The notes below the pieces were generated by a model that was not told where the DNA came from, did not search any database, and saw only the letters and a list, made by a program, of their open reading frames with translations. From Cryobacterium fucosi (lineage in GTDB: Bacteria > Actinomycetota > Actinomycetes > Actinomycetales > Microbacteriaceae), in the NCBI RefSeq assembly GCF_004403515.1, contig NZ_SOHH01000039.1:1-64000 (forward strand): 64,000 nucleotides of DNA, written 5' to 3'. A program made the position numbers and the translations under genes. Shown here one piece after another: positions 20,023 to 30,155 of the stretch (the stretch's first letter is position 1; each line of letters begins with the position of its first letter).

Positions 20023-21215
20023 CCCTCCGGGTCGGGTGCGGCCGACGCGGGCGTCGCGTCGGGGGCCGCTGCGGCGTCAGGGCCGGCCGGAGAGCCCGGT
20101 CCCGGCTGCGGGTAGCTGCGCGGCACCCGGTGCCCGACCCGGGTCACGATCTCGTAGTTGATGGTGCCGGCGGCGTCCGCCCAGTCGGTGGCGCTGGGGG
20201 CGCCGGTCGCGGGATCGCCGAACAGCACGACCTGGTCGCCGACGGCGACGTCTGCCTGGCCGACGCTCACGACGAACTGGTCCATCGCGATCCGGCCGAC
20301 GATCGGATGCGTGCCGCCGCGGATCCGCACGCTCGCGGCACCCGACGCCTGCCGTGGCACCCCGTCGGCATAGCCGAGAGGAACGAGGGCGAGGTTGCCG
20401 TCTTCGGGCGCCCGCCAGAGGTGGTCGTAGGAGACCCCTGCGCCCGCGGCGACTCGGCGCACGGCCGCGACCCGTCCGCGCAGGGTCATCGCGGGGACGA
20501 GGCCCAGGTCGTGCGAGCTCTGGTCGTCGAACGGCGACAGCCCGTACAGGCCGATTCCGATCCGCACCAGCGAGAAACGCGCCGCGGGCAGCCGGAGTGC
20601 GGCGGCCGTCGAGGCAAGGTGGATGAGGCTCGGGGTCAGTCCCGCCTCGGCGGCCAGCCGCACGCCCCGCTCGAAGCGTCCGACCGCATCCGCGTCGTCG
20701 GCGGGGGACGCGTTGGAGAGGTGGCTGAAGAGGCCTCGCACGCTGAGCAGGCCGGCCCGCTCGAACCCGGCGGCCAGCGCGAAGACGTCGGGCCAGTCCG
20801 GTTCGTGCACGCCGTTGCGGTTGAGCCCGGTCTCGAGTTTGAGCTGTACCGAGGCCGTGCGGCCCAGGGCCGCCGCGGCATCCGCCGCCTGCCTGAGTTG
20901 ACGCGCGGACGACAGGCCGAGGTCGATGCCCCTGCCGATCGCCGGCGCGAAGTCGACGTCTGGGTCGTGCAGCCAGGCCAGGATGGGTGCGTCGATGCCG
21001 CCGTCACGCAGCTGGAGCGCCTCCTCGACGTCGGCGACCCCGAGCCAGTCCGCGCCGGCGGCGAGTGCCGTTCGGGCCACCGGCAGGGCGCCGTGGCCGT
21101 AGGCGTTCGCCTTGACCACGGCCATCAGGTGCGGGGTGCCGACCACGGTGCGCAGGTGGGCGACGTTGGCCGCGATGGCGCCGAGGTCGACGACCGCTTC
21201 CCGGAAACCGGTCAT
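20019..21215 (-). CDS. alr: alanine racemase
   Basis: 398 aa PLP enzyme making D-alanine for peptidoglycan. The PLP lysine is K35 in VVKANAYGHG. The second catalytic base Tyr lies in GVSYDHLW, and GRIAMDQFVV is the conserved C-terminal-domain motif. An Ala/Pro-rich tail of about 30 residues follows the conserved end (HRVPRSYPQ). Overlaps acpS and tsaE by 4 bases each, so they are probably co-translated. Confidence 0.95.
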   Translation of the reverse strand: MTGFREAVVDLGAIAANVAHLRTVVGTPHLMAVVKANAYGHGALPVARTALAAGADWLGVADVEEALQLRDGGIDAPILAWLHDPDVDFAPAIGRGIDLGLSSARQLRQAADAAAALGRTASVQLKLETGLNRNGVHEPDWPDVFALAAGFERAGLLSVRGLFSHLSNASPADDADAVGRFERGVRLAAEAGLTPSLIHLASTAAALRLPAARFSLVRIGIGLYGLSPFDDQSSHDLGLVPAMTLRGRVAAVRRVAAGAGVSYDHLWRAPEDGNLALVPLGYADGVPRQASGAASVRIRGGTHPIVGRIAMDQFVVSVGQADVAVGDQVVLFGDPATGAPSATDWADAAGTINYEIVTRVGHRVPRSYPQPGPGSPAGPDAAAAPDATPASAAPDPEG

Positions 21216-21568
21216 GAGTCGCCCTCCGCGACCACGAAGGCGCAGGCCACGCCCGCGTCGTGTGTCATCGTCAGGTGAACGGTGCTGATCTTCCTCGCCC
21301 GCAGCACCTCGGCGACGCCGCCGGAGAGTCGGAAGCCGGGGTTGCCGTGCTCGTCGGCGACGACCTCCATCTCCTGCCAGGTTGCCCCCGCGCTGTCGCC
21401 GAGCGCCTTGATCAGCGCCTCCTTGGCGGCGAACCGGGCGGCCAGCGAATGCAGCGGCAGCTCACGTTCGGCAGGGGTGAACAGTCGCGGCACGAGCCCG
21501 GGCGTGCGCAGCACCTGGCGTTCGAAGCGCGCGAGGTCGACGATGTCGACCCCGATGCCTCGAATCAT
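21212..21568 (-). CDS. acpS: holo-[acyl-carrier-protein] synthase
   Basis: 118 aa. Transfers phosphopantetheine from CoA to acyl carrier protein. [18 protein letters not shown] holds the metal-binding Asp and [12 protein letters not shown] the catalytic Glu/Lys motif; SVHLTMTHD-type ending ([17 protein letters not shown]) closes the domain. ATG 21566-21568. The longer open frame continues upstream into glmS and is not used. First gene of the alr-tsa run, 34 bases downstream of glmS. Confidence 0.94.
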   Translation of the reverse strand: MIRGIGVDIVDLARFERQVLRTPGLVPRLFTPAERELPLHSLAARFAAKEALIKALGDSAGATWQEMEVVADEHGNPGFRLSGGVAEVLRARKISTVHLTMTHDAGVACAFVVAEGDS

Positions 21569-21602
21569 GCGGCGACCTCGCCCATCCCGATCCCGACGAC
21601 CG

Positions 21603-23453
21603 CTATTCGACCGTGACGGACTTCGCCAGGTTGCGCGGCTGGTCGACGTCGAGGCCCTTGACGGTGGCCAGCTCCATCGCGAAGATCTGCAACGGGACCA
21701 CGGCCAGGAAGGGCTCGAACAGCGGTGCGGCCAGCGGGATCCGGATGACGGTGTCCGCGTAGGGCAGCACCGCCACGTCGCCCTCTTCTGCGATCGCGAT
21801 GATCCGGGCACCGCGGGCGCGGATTTCCTGGATGTTGGAAACGACCTTGGGGTGCAGGTGTGCCGACCCACGGGGGCTGGGCACGATCACGAACACCGGC
21901 TGGCCGGGCTCGATCAGGGCGATCGGGCCGTGCTTGAGCTCTCCGGCGGCGAAACCCTCCGCGTGGATGTAGGCGAGCTCCTTGAGCTTGAGCGCGCCCT
22001 CGAGCGCGATCGGGAAGCCGACGTGGCGGCCGAGGAACAGCACCGCCCGGGTGTCCGACATCCAGCCGGCCAGCTCGTGCACGGTGGCTTCCTGGAGCAG
22101 GGTGGTGGCGATCTTCTCGGGGATGGCCTGCAGCTCGATGACCTGTTCCGCGGATTCGGCGGCGGTGAGGCTGCCGCGCACGCGGGCCAGGTGGAGTCCG
22201 AAGAGGTAGAGCGCGGCGATCTGGGCGGTGAAGCCCTTGGTCGACGCGACGGCGACCTCCGGGCCGGCGTGCGTGTAGATCACGGCGTCGGATTCGCGCG
22301 GGATCGTGGCACCCTGGGTGTTGCAGATGGAGATGGCCCTGGCGCCGCCCTCGCGGGCGTACTTGACCGCCATCAGGGTGTCCATGGTCTCGCCGGACTG
22401 GCTGATCGAGATGATCAGGGTCTCCGGGTTGAGCACCGGGTCGCGGTAACGGAACTCATGGCTGAGCTCCACGTCGACGGGGACCCTGGTCCACTTCTCG
22501 ATCGCGTACTTGGCGACGTAGCCGGCGTTGGCCGCGGTGCCGCAGGCGACGATGATGATCCGACGGATGCCGGCGAGCACGTCATCTCCGAAGCCGGTCA
22601 GCTCGGGCACGACGGCCTGGCCCTCGTGGATACGCCCGCGGAGGGTGTTGGCCACGGCATCCGGCTGCTCGGAAACCTCCTTGGCCATGAAGCTGGACCA
22701 ACCGCCCTTTTCGGCCGCCGACGCGTCCCAGGCGATGTCGAACTCCTCGGCTTCGACCGGGGTGCCGTCGAAATCGGTGACGGTGACCAGGTCGGGGGTG
22801 ATCGTCACGATCTGGTCCTGCCCGACGGCCACGGCCCGGCGCGTGTACTCGACGAAGGCGGCAACGTCGGAGCCGAGGAAGTTCTCCCCGTCGCCGAGGC
22901 CGATCACGAGTGGGGAGTTGCGGCGGGCGCCCACGACGACACCAGGCTGGTCCTGGTGCACGGCGAGGAGGGTGAAGGCTCCGTCGAGGCGGGAAACGAC
23001 CGAGCGGAACGCGGTGCTGAGGTCGCCGACCCGCTGGTATTCGCGGCCGAGCAGCACGGCTGCGACCTCGGTGTCGGTCTCGCTCTCGAAGCCGAAGCCC
23101 TCGGCCACGAGCTCGTCCTTGAGCACAGCGAAGTTCTCGATGATGCCGTTGTGGATGAGCGCGAGCTTGCCGTTGTCGCCCAGGTGCGGGTGTGCGTTCA
23201 CGTCGGTCGGGGCGCCGTGGGTGGCCCAGCGGGTGTGGCCGATTCCGGTGCGGCCGTTGTTGATCGGGTGGGCTTCGAGCTCCCCGGCGAGCACGGCGAG
23301 CTTGCCGGCGCGCTTGGCGGTGTTCAGCACGCCGTCGCCGTCGATGACGGCGATTCCCGCCGAGTCGTACCCTCGGTATTCCAGCCGGCGCAGCCCTCCC
23401 ATCAGGACCTCGACGCTTTTATCTTCTCCGACATATCCCACAATTCCGCACAT
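21603..23453 (-). CDS. glmS: glutamine-fructose-6-phosphate aminotransferase
   Basis: 616 aa. Makes glucosamine-6-phosphate from fructose-6-P and glutamine. MCGIVGYVG exposes Cys2 as glutaminase nucleophile; [14 protein letters not shown] and GHTRWATHG are N-terminal-domain motifs. Two SIS domains follow ([39 protein letters not shown]), and the end [13 protein letters not shown] forms the active-site tail. ATG 23451-23453; the frame is open to 24632, but this is upstream non-coding/antisense DNA over coaA. No sign of a glmS ribozyme in the 33 bases before it. Confidence 0.96.
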   Translation of the reverse strand: MCGIVGYVGEDKSVEVLMGGLRRLEYRGYDSAGIAVIDGDGVLNTAKRAGKLAVLAGELEAHPINNGRTGIGHTRWATHGAPTDVNAHPHLGDNGKLALIHNGIIENFAVLKDELVAEGFGFESETDTEVAAVLLGREYQRVGDLSTAFRSVVSRLDGAFTLLAVHQDQPGVVVGARRNSPLVIGLGDGENFLGSDVAAFVEYTRRAVAVGQDQIVTITPDLVTVTDFDGTPVEAEEFDIAWDASAAEKGGWSSFMAKEVSEQPDAVANTLRGRIHEGQAVVPELTGFGDDVLAGIRRIIIVACGTAANAGYVAKYAIEKWTRVPVDVELSHEFRYRDPVLNPETLIISISQSGETMDTLMAVKYAREGGARAISICNTQGATIPRESDAVIYTHAGPEVAVASTKGFTAQIAALYLFGLHLARVRGSLTAAESAEQVIELQAIPEKIATTLLQEATVHELAGWMSDTRAVLFLGRHVGFPIALEGALKLKELAYIHAEGFAAGELKHGPIALIEPGQPVFVIVPSPRGSAHLHPKVVSNIQEIRARGARIIAIAEEGDVAVLPYADTVIRIPLAAPLFEPFLAVVPLQIFAMELATVKGLDVDQPRNLAKSVTVE

Positions 23454-23463
23454 GGACCCGATT

Positions 23464-23476
23464 TTAGTCGGACTAA
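23464..23476. promoter_or_regulatory. 13-bp palindrome between divergent glmS and coaA
   Basis: TTAGTC-G-GACTAA fills most of the 33-base gap between the glmS and coaA start codons. It is A+T-rich in a G+C-rich setting and close to both starts, so it could be an operator or part of overlapping promoters. No regulator is recognised. Confidence 0.4.
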
Positions 23477-23486
23477 GCTTGGGGAA

Positions 23487-24443
23487 ATGTCCGATCCGGT
23501 TACGAGCCCCTGGAAAAACGGCCACGGTACTCCGTTCGTCGAACTCGACCGGGCCGACTGGGCAGCCCTCGCCCCCACGACCCTGCTTCCCCTCCGGGAG
23601 ACGGAGATCGTGCAGTTGCGTGGCCTCGGCGAACCGCTCGACCTCAGCGAGGTGACGGATGTCTACCTGCCCCTGAGCAGACTGCTCAACCTCTACGCCG
23701 CGGGGGCCAGGCAACTGCACCGGGCGACCAGCGACTTCCTCGGCGAGCGGGCGCAGCGCACGCCGTTCGTGATCGGCGTTGCCGGATCCGTCGCTGTCGG
23801 CAAGTCCACCATCGCACGCCTGCTGCGGGAGCTGCTCGCCCGGTGGGAGGACACCCCCCGGGTGGAACTCGTGACCACCGACGGTTTCCTGTTCCCCAAC
23901 GCCGAGCTTGGCCGCCGAGGCCTGATGGACCGCAAGGGTTTCCCCGAATCGTACGACCGGCGCGCCCTGCTCCGGTTCGTCTCCGCGGTCAAGAGCGGTG
24001 CCGCCGAGGTGCGGGCCCCGTTCTACTCGCACCTCAGCTACGACATCGTCGCGGACGCCCAGATCGTGGTTCGCCAGCCGGACATCCTGATCGTCGAAGG
24101 GCTCAACGTGCTCCAGCCGCCCGGGCCGGGCCACGGGCTCTCGGTCAGCGACCTGTTCGACTTCACCGTGTTCGTCGACGCCCGCACACAGGACATCGCC
24201 CGATGGTACGAGGAGCGCTTCCTGAAGCTTCAGCGGGGCGCCTTCACGAACCCGAAGTCGTACTTCCACCGCTTCTCCACCCTGACCGAGGCTGAGGCGC
24301 GCAGCCGCGCCCGGTCGATCTGGACCGAGATCAACGAGCCCAACCTGACCCACAACATCCGCCCGACCCGGTCGCGGGCCACTCTCGTGCTGCGCAAGGA
24401 CCCCAACCACGCCGTCTCGAAGGTGCTCCTGCGCAAGGTCTGA
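23487..24443 (+). CDS. coaA: pantothenate kinase type I
   Basis: 318 aa. Phosphorylates pantothenate in the first step of CoA synthesis. P-loop [12 protein letters not shown] near residue 95; [20 protein letters not shown]-like ([11 protein letters not shown]) and [11 protein letters not shown] motifs are those of bacterial type I enzymes. ATG at 23487 with GGGGA immediately upstream. Divergent from glmS with only 33 bases between, so its promoter must overlap glmS or the message is nearly leaderless. Confidence 0.95.
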   Translation: MSDPVTSPWKNGHGTPFVELDRADWAALAPTTLLPLRETEIVQLRGLGEPLDLSEVTDVYLPLSRLLNLYAAGARQLHRATSDFLGERAQRTPFVIGVAGSVAVGKSTIARLLRELLARWEDTPRVELVTTDGFLFPNAELGRRGLMDRKGFPESYDRRALLRFVSAVKSGAAEVRAPFYSHLSYDIVADAQIVVRQPDILIVEGLNVLQPPGPGHGLSVSDLFDFTVFVDARTQDIARWYEERFLKLQRGAFTNPKSYFHRFSTLTEAEARSRARSIWTEINEPNLTHNIRPTRSRATLVLRKDPNHAVSKVLLRKV

Positions 24444-24494
24444 CTCGGTATCCCGGGACGCCCCGGGCAACCCCGGGCAACCCCGCCGAGATCT

Positions 24495-24546
24495 ACCTTT
24501 CCGGTCGAACCCGACCGGTCTGCAGGTCGGTCTCGACCGGAAAGGT
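24495..24546. terminator. long hairpin downstream of coaA
   Basis: An imperfect 52-base palindrome with outer arms ACCTTTCCGGTCGA and TCGACCGGAAAGGT and inner arms CCGACC/GGTCGG around GGTCTGCA. It follows coaA by 51 bases and faces the end of glmM, so it can serve both convergent genes. Loop and bulges are small. Confidence 0.75.
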
Positions 24547-24578
24547 CGACGTCGGCGCGGGTTCGGGCATGCACTCGG

Positions 24579-24640
24579 GGGTTGAGCCTGCCGAAACCAC
24601 GGGGTCTCGACCGGCTCGACCGGCTCGACCACCGTACGGT
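24579..24640. repeat. dispersed TCGAC-type repeat near glmM 3' end
   Basis: Decayed copy of the dispersed family: GTTGAGCCTGCCGAAACC on the left and GTCTCGACCGGCTCGACC plus further CGGCTCGACC units on the right. It adjoins the glmM stop at 24644. Confidence 0.65.
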
Positions 24641-24643
24641 CGC

Positions 24644-26005
24644 TCAGACGGCGAGGCGCTCCCGCACGACGCCGGCCAGTGCGTGCGCCAACCGGTCAGC
24701 GGTCGCCTGGTCGGCGGCCTCGACCATGACGCGCACCATCGGTTCGGTGCCGGACGGGCGGAGAAGCACACGCCCGGTCTCGCCGAGTTCGGCCTCGGCA
24801 GCGAGCACGGCGGAGGCGATCGTATCGTCGCGCCCCAGCGCGTGGTGGTCGACGCCGCGCACGTTCACCAGGATCTGCGGGAAGACCGTCATCACGCTCG
24901 CCAGCTCGGCCAGTGTCTTCCCGGTGCGGGCCATCTCGGCGACGAGGTGCAGTCCGGTCAGGATGCCGTCGCCGGTCGTGGCGAACTTCGTCATGATCAC
25001 GTGGCCGGACTGTTCGCCGCCCAGGGACAGGCCATGCTCGTTGAGCGCCTCGAGCACGTACCGGTCGCCGACCTTGGTCTCGATCATGCGGATGTCGTTG
25101 GCCGCCATGGCCTTGCGCAGGCCGAGGTTGCTCATCACCGTGGCGACGAGGGTGCGGTCGTTGAGCACCCCCCGCTCGGCCATCGAGACCGCGAGGATCG
25201 CCATGATCTGGTCGCCGTCGACGATGTTGCCGTCGCGGTCGACCGCGAGGCACCGGTCGGCGTCGCCGTCATGGGCGATTCCGATGTCGGCGCCGGCGGC
25301 GAGTACGGCTGCGGCGAGGTTGTCGAGATGGGTCGAGCCGACACCGTCGTTGATGTTGAGGCCGTCGGGATCCGCGCCGATCACGGTCAGGCGCGCGCCG
25401 GCATCCGTGAACACCTGCGGCGAGACGCCGGCCGCGGCGCCGTGGGCGCAGTCGAGCACGACGTGCAGGCCGTCGAGGCGGTTCGGCAGCGTGCTGAGCA
25501 GGTGCACGACGTAGCGGTCCTCGGCGTCCGCGAACCGACGGATGCGTCCGACGTCGCCGCCGATCGGCGTGAGGTTGGGTCCCTCGAGGTGTTCCTCGAT
25601 GCGGTCCTCGACGTCGTCGGGAAGCTTGGTTCCCCCGAATGCGAATATCTTGATTCCGTTGTCGGGGGCGGGGTTGTGCGAGGCGGAGATCATCACGCCG
25701 AAGTCAGCGCCGATGTCGGCGATCAGGAATGCGGCGGCGGGCGTCGGGATGACGCCGGCGTCGAGAACGTCCACGCCGGAGCTGGCCAGTCCGGCGGCGA
25801 CGGCGGCGGAGATGAACTCGCCGGAAATACGGGGGTCGCGGGCCAGGACCGCCACGGGGCGGCGGCCTTCCGCGAGGCGCAGTCTGGCGCGACGTCCCTG
25901 GGTGAGGACCGCCGCACTGGCCTGCGCGAGTGACAGGGCCAGGCCAGCCGTGAGATCACGGTTGGCCAGGCCCCGAACACCGTCGGTACCGAACAGTCGA
26001 GGCAT
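24644..26005 (-). CDS. glmM: phosphoglucosamine mutase
   Basis: 453 aa. Interconverts glucosamine-6-P and glucosamine-1-P for UDP-GlcNAc synthesis. [11 protein letters not shown] at the N terminus; the phosphoserine is in [14 protein letters not shown] (about S109); metal-binding DGDADR is present as [13 protein letters not shown]; the C-terminal phosphate loop is [12 protein letters not shown]. Follows rpsI after 20 bases, giving the common actinobacterial rplM-rpsI-glmM order. Confidence 0.96.
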   Translation of the reverse strand: MPRLFGTDGVRGLANRDLTAGLALSLAQASAAVLTQGRRARLRLAEGRRPVAVLARDPRISGEFISAAVAAGLASSGVDVLDAGVIPTPAAAFLIADIGADFGVMISASHNPAPDNGIKIFAFGGTKLPDDVEDRIEEHLEGPNLTPIGGDVGRIRRFADAEDRYVVHLLSTLPNRLDGLHVVLDCAHGAAAGVSPQVFTDAGARLTVIGADPDGLNINDGVGSTHLDNLAAAVLAAGADIGIAHDGDADRCLAVDRDGNIVDGDQIMAILAVSMAERGVLNDRTLVATVMSNLGLRKAMAANDIRMIETKVGDRYVLEALNEHGLSLGGEQSGHVIMTKFATTGDGILTGLHLVAEMARTGKTLAELASVMTVFPQILVNVRGVDHHALGRDDTIASAVLAAEAELGETGRVLLRPSGTEPMVRVMVEAADQATADRLAHALAGVVRERLAV

Positions 26006-26025
26006 CTGGGGTACCGACTATCGAC

Positions 26026-26511
26026 TTAGCGCTTGGAGAACTGAGGCGCCTTACGGGCCTTCTTGAGACCGGCCTTCTTGCGCTCCTTGACGCGAGCGTC
26101 ACGGTTGAGGAAGCCGGCCTTCTTCAGGATGGCGCGGTTGTTCTCTTCGTCGATCTGGTTGAGCGAACGTGCGATGCCGAGACGCAGGGCGCCGGCCTGG
26201 CCGGACGGGCCGCCACCGGTGATGCGGGCGATGACGTCGTAGCTGCCGAGAAGGTCGAGCACCTTGAACGGGTCGTTGATCAGCTGCTGGTGCAGCTTGT
26301 TCGGGAAGTAGTCCCCGAATTCGCGGCCGTTCACCGTGATGGTGCCCGAGCCGGGAACGATGCGCACGCGGGCGATGGCCTGCTTGCGACGTCCGACGGC
26401 TGCGCCGGGAACGTTGAGGATGGCGCGGGGCGCCTTGGTTACGGTTTCGGCCGGAGTCTCGGTCGAGTAGCTCTCCGGAGCCTGGTCAATCTGGTCTGCG
26501 ATCTTCGCCAC
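26026..26511 (-). CDS. rpsI: ribosomal protein S9
   Basis: 161 aa. Small-subunit head protein whose C-terminal tail reaches the P-site t[21 protein letters not shown] and [19 protein letters not shown] are the family motifs, and the end [12 protein letters not shown] is the conserved tail. The first about 35 residues are a variable N-terminal extension, common in actinobacteria. Second gene of rplM-rpsI. Confidence 0.97.
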   Translation of the reverse strand: MAKIADQIDQAPESYSTETPAETVTKAPRAILNVPGAAVGRRKQAIARVRIVPGSGTITVNGREFGDYFPNKLHQQLINDPFKVLDLLGSYDVIARITGGGPSGQAGALRLGIARSLNQIDEENNRAILKKAGFLNRDARVKERKKAGLKKARKAPQFSKR

Positions 26512-26559
26512 GATGTAGTGAATCCTTTTTCTTAGAGTCGAGAAGTCTGGTGGCCGGCG

Positions 26560-27006
26560 CTACTGAGCGACCTGGGAGAGGGTGTACGGCTTCGGCTGCT
26601 GGGCAGCGTGCGGGTGCGCAGGACCGGCATAGACCTTCAGCTTGGCCAGCTGGGCACGGCCGAGCGTGTTCTTCGGCAGCATGCCACGGATGGCCTTCTC
26701 AACCGCACGGGTCGGGTGCTTCTCGAGCATCTCCGAGTAGTTGGTGGCCGTGAGGCCGCCCGGGTAACCGGAGTGGCGGTACGCCATCTTCAGGTCGAGC
26801 TTCTTGCCGGTGAGGGCGATCTTCTCGGCGTTGATGATGATGACGAAATCGCCCATGTCCATGTGGGGAGAGAACGTTGCCTTGTGCTTTCCACGGAGGA
26901 GAACGGCGGCGTGGCTGGCAAGACGACCGAGAACGATGTCTGTGGCGTCGATGACGACCCAGTCGTGCTGGACTTCGCTTGCCTTGGGAGTGTAAGTGCG
27001 CGTCAC
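26560..27006 (-). CDS. rplM: ribosomal protein L13
   Basis: 148 aa. Large-subunit assembly protein. [19 protein letters not shown] near the N terminus and [20 protein letters not shown] near residue 105 are diagnostic. GTG start at 27004-27006 (VTRTYTPK) matches the family; the frame is open to 27132 but this part is leader containing no homology. A good promoter lies about 135 bases upstream. Confidence 0.96.
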   Translation of the reverse strand: MTRTYTPKASEVQHDWVVIDATDIVLGRLASHAAVLLRGKHKATFSPHMDMGDFVIIINAEKIALTGKKLDLKMAYRHSGYPGGLTATNYSEMLEKHPTRAVEKAIRGMLPKNTLGRAQLAKLKVYAGPAHPHAAQQPKPYTLSQVAQ

Positions 27007-27138
27007 TAGTGAGCTGCTTTCTTGTTCGAACGGAGGTGTTCGTGAATCCCGCTCCGGGTGTGTTCCAAATCTGGGAACACGATCGATGGAGGGCTCACGT
27101 TCGTGTGCCTGGCTGCAACGCACAGACACCAAAGGTCT

Positions 27139-27167
27139 ATGTTAGTGTCCTCAGCCCCCGAGCGCAA
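27139..27167 (-). promoter_or_regulatory. rplM-rpsI promoter
   Basis: On the minus strand TTGCGC (27162-27167), 17-base spacer, TAACAT (27139-27144): a good match to a housekeeping-sigma promoter. It gives an rplM leader of about 125 nt and lies between truA and rplM, so rplM-rpsI-glmM can be transcribed apart from truA. Confidence 0.65.
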
Positions 27168-27191
27168 TTCCCCGGCGGTGACGGCGAGCGT

Positions 27192-28109
27192 CTATTCCGT
27201 GTCGTCGATGAGTTCGCGGCGCGCCCGGGTTTCCCGCGCCCGTGCCGCGAGCAGTTCGTCGGCGGGGTAGGCGACCTCCATCAGCGTCAGACCCTGGGGC
27301 GGCATCACCTTGAACTCGCTGGTCCTGGCTCGCTCGATCCGGAGGTCGACCAGGCGGCCGCCGGCCAGGCGACCCTCACCCACGGCGACGCAGGCGCCGA
27401 CCAACGCCCGCACCATGCTGTGGCAGAAGGCGTCGGCCTGCACGGATGCGACGAGCACGCCATCCGGGTCCCGCCTCCAGTGGAACTCCTGCAGGGTGCG
27501 GATCGTGGTGGCGCCCGGCCGCGGCTTGCAATAGGTGGCGAAATCGTGGAGGCCGATCAGCGTCGCCGCGGCCTCCGCCATCCTGTCCAGATCGAGCCGG
27601 AAGCCGTGCCAGGTCGTGCGGAACCGTTGCAGCGGGTCGTGGCCGACCACGGAATCCGCGATCCGGTACTCGTAGCGACGCCACAAGGGCGAGAAGCGCG
27701 CGTCGAATCCGGGCGGGGCGATCGTGGAGGACTTGAGAACGATCTCGGGCTGGGTGACGAGGATGCCGCTCAGTCGCCGCTGCACCATGACCGCCAGCGG
27801 CGTCGGCGGGCGCCCCTTGCCGCGGGTGACGCGCACGAGGCTGTCCGCCTGCTCGGCGTTCAGGTCGAAGTGCGCCACCTGCCCGGCCGCGTGCACACCG
27901 GCATCCGTTCTCCCGGCGACGGTGAGGACCGGGGTCGGCGGGTGGCTGTGCAGGATGCCGGCGAGGCCGGCCTCGATCTGGCCCTGCACGGTGCGCAGGC
28001 CGGGCTGGGTGGCCCACCCGGACATTCCGGTGCCGTCGTAGGCGATATCGAGCCTGATCCGGGTGGTTTCCGGCGGGAGGGTCTCGTCGGCTGCCGGGGG
28101 AAGAATCAC
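27192..28109 (-). CDS. truA: tRNA pseudouridine(38-40) synthase
   Basis: 305 aa. Makes pseudouridine at positions 38-40 of the anticodon stem. Catalytic Asp lies in AGRTDAGVHA; RYEYRIAD and FCHSMVRALVGA are further motifs. GTG start at 28107-28109. The first about 15 residues and the Arg/Glu-rich end are variable. Normally follows rplQ in actinobacteria; here an opposite-strand acyltransferase gene separates them. Confidence 0.95.
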   Translation of the reverse strand: MILPPAADETLPPETTRIRLDIAYDGTGMSGWATQPGLRTVQGQIEAGLAGILHSHPPTPVLTVAGRTDAGVHAAGQVAHFDLNAEQADSLVRVTRGKGRPPTPLAVMVQRRLSGILVTQPEIVLKSSTIAPPGFDARFSPLWRRYEYRIADSVVGHDPLQRFRTTWHGFRLDLDRMAEAAATLIGLHDFATYCKPRPGATTIRTLQEFHWRRDPDGVLVASVQADAFCHSMVRALVGACVAVGEGRLAGGRLVDLRIERARTSEFKVMPPQGLTLMEVAYPADELLAARARETRARRELIDDTE

Positions 28110-28155
28110 GGAGGTAAGTGTATGGGCCGCGCCGGGTTATCGTTGAACCCGGACA

Positions 28156-30072
28156 GTGTCCGTTCTTGCTATGAATCCCCGTCGCCGCAGCCCCACAGTC
28201 GCTCGCCCGGAGTCCGTGGCTCCCGCACCGAAGCGCCTGGCCGGGCTCGACGGGCTGCGCGGCATCGCGGTCACCCTGGTCGTTGTGTACCACTTCTTCC
28301 CGGCCGCGTTGCCCGGCGGCTTTGTCGGCGTCGACGTCTTCTTCGTGATCAGCGGGTTTCTGATCACCCGCCTCCTGCTCGCCGAACACCGGCGCACGGG
28401 CAGGTTCGCCCTCGGGCGGTTCTGGCAGCGCCGGGCATTGCGCCTCGTGCCGCCGCTGATCCCTCTGGTCCTGGTGGCGTGCACCGCCGCGTGGCTCATC
28501 GGCGGAGACGTGCTGGTCGGGCTCGGCTGGCAGGTGCTCGGCGCGGCGACCTTCGGCTACAACTGGGTGTCGATCGCGGGATCGACGAGCTACTTCGATA
28601 CCGCCCAGCCCGAGCTGTTCCGCAACCTGTGGTCGCTCGCGGTGGAGGAGCAGTTCTACCTGGTCTGGCCGGTTGCGCTCCTCGCCGTGCTGCTGATTCG
28701 CAGCCCCCGGCTTCGGGTGGCCCTTGTCGGCGGCCTCGCTGTGGCCGCAGGGCTGTGGATGGGCGTCCTGTACCACCCGGGGAGCGACCCGACCCGGGTG
28801 TACTACGGCTCGGACACGCACAGCTTCGGCCTGTTCGCGGGCGCCGCACTGGCGCTCCTGCTGGCCGCCGGCGGGCGGGAGACGGAGCTCCCCCGGCTCC
28901 GGGCGGTGCTCGGCCGTTCCCGGCCGTGGCTGGGACTGGCCGCCTTCGCCGGGCTCCTCGCAGCGGCGTGGGCGCTGCCCGCCACCGGGGCGGTCACCTA
29001 CCGTGGCGGACTGGTCGCGGTCGGCCTGCTCAGCGCGATCGTCATCTGGGCCGCCGTCCGCGGCGACCGGTTCGGCCCGTCCCTGGACGTGGCGCCGCTG
29101 CGATACCTCGGCGAGCGGTCATACGGAATCTATCTCTGGCACTGGCCCGTGCTCGTGCTCGTGCGGGTGGCGTGGCCCGCGGCGGGCGGGGCGGACGGGC
29201 TGGCCGGGGCGCCGGTCGGCCTCGCCGCGGGCATCCTTGCCGGGGCGCTGACCCTGATTGCCGCCGCGACGTCGTACCGCTGGCTGGAACGACCGGTGCG
29301 GGCGTACGGCGTGCCGGCCGGCATCCGTCGACTGGAAGCCGCAGCGGCCGGCTCGATATCCCGCCGGGTGCTCCTCTCCCTGGGCGCGGTCGCCGTGCTA
29401 CTCGTCGTCGGCGGAACGACCTCGGCGCTGGTCACCGCGCCTGGCGAGACCAGCGCCCAGCAGGAGATCGATCGCGGGCAGCGGGCCGTGGAGGCCGCCG
29501 CCGCCGCGGTGGCAGCCAGGCGTGCGGACGCGTCCAGTCACCGGCCGCTGCCTGGCGGCAGCATGATCACCGCGATCGGCGACTCGGTGATGCTGGCGTC
29601 CGCCCCCGAGTTGCAGAGCAGCTTCCCGGGGATCTCGATCGATGCCGCGGTGAACCGGGGAATGCGCTCGGCCCCCGGGATTCTGGCCGCCCTGGACCAG
29701 GCCGGGACCCTGCGGTCGGTCGTCGTCGTCGGCCTCGGCACGAACGGCCCGATCGACGAGGACGAGCTCGCCGCCATCCGGAGCGTCGTCGGCCCGCATC
29801 GGCAGTTGATCATGGTCAACGCCTTCGCCGAGCGCGACTGGACTTCCGGCGTCAACGCGGCCCTGGCCGACTTCTCCGCCCGGTATCCGCTGGTGGAGCT
29901 GGCCAACTGGCACGACGCTATCGCGCCGCGCTCCGACGTGCTGGCCGAGGACAACATCCACCCGGGCCCGACCGGCGGCCAGATCTACGCCGACACCATC
30001 TCGTCGGCGATCCAGCTCCTTGGCACCCACCCCCCACGCGGCCCGCTCGACGTCTACCGCCTCGACGAGTAG
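28156..30072 (+). CDS. OafA-type acyltransferase with SGNH-like domain
   Basis: 638 aa. Membrane O-acyltransferase fused to a hydrolase-like extracytoplasmic domain, the design of enzymes that acetylate cell-wall or surface polysaccharides. RLAGLDGLRGIAVTLVVVYH begins the acyltransferase-3 domain with its catalytic His; DVFFVISGFLITRLLL and LWSLAVEEQFYLVWP follow; about ten helices run to residue 430. The C-terminal part has ITAIGDSVMLAS (Ser nucleophile block) and EDNIHPGPTGG (Asp/His block) of SGNH folds. Starts at GTG 28156 or ATG 28171; neither has a clear RBS. Inserted between rplQ and truA on the opposite strand. Confidence 0.88.
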   Translation: MSVLAMNPRRRSPTVARPESVAPAPKRLAGLDGLRGIAVTLVVVYHFFPAALPGGFVGVDVFFVISGFLITRLLLAEHRRTGRFALGRFWQRRALRLVPPLIPLVLVACTAAWLIGGDVLVGLGWQVLGAATFGYNWVSIAGSTSYFDTAQPELFRNLWSLAVEEQFYLVWPVALLAVLLIRSPRLRVALVGGLAVAAGLWMGVLYHPGSDPTRVYYGSDTHSFGLFAGAALALLLAAGGRETELPRLRAVLGRSRPWLGLAAFAGLLAAAWALPATGAVTYRGGLVAVGLLSAIVIWAAVRGDRFGPSLDVAPLRYLGERSYGIYLWHWPVLVLVRVAWPAAGGADGLAGAPVGLAAGILAGALTLIAAATSYRWLERPVRAYGVPAGIRRLEAAAAGSISRRVLLSLGAVAVLLVVGGTTSALVTAPGETSAQQEIDRGQRAVEAAAAAVAARRADASSHRPLPGGSMITAIGDSVMLASAPELQSSFPGISIDAAVNRGMRSAPGILAALDQAGTLRSVVVVGLGTNGPIDEDELAAIRSVVGPHRQLIMVNAFAERDWTSGVNAALADFSARYPLVELANWHDAIAPRSDVLAEDNIHPGPTGGQIYADTISSAIQLLGTHPPRGPLDVYRLDE

Positions 30073-30103
30073 CCCGCCCGCGCATGGGGCGTCCGGCATG
30101 GAA

Positions 30104-30133
30104 AAAGGGGCCCGACCGAAGTCGGACCCCTTT
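30104..30133. terminator. bidirectional terminator between acyltransferase gene and rplQ
   Basis: AAAGGGG-C-CCGAC, loop CGAA, GTCGG-A-CCCCTTT: a 12-bp stem with one mismatch, flanked by A and T runs on its two sides, so it can work for both convergent transcripts. Same CCGAC-CGAA-GTCGG core as the livF/livK hairpin. Confidence 0.85.
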
Positions 30134-30155
30134 CGGGTAAGCGTGGGACTCGTGC

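Noticed and set aside
21603-24632. glmS frame extended to about 1009 codons
   Set aside because: GlmS must begin with Met-Cys2 for catalysis, which sets the start at 23453. The extension is antisense to coaA.
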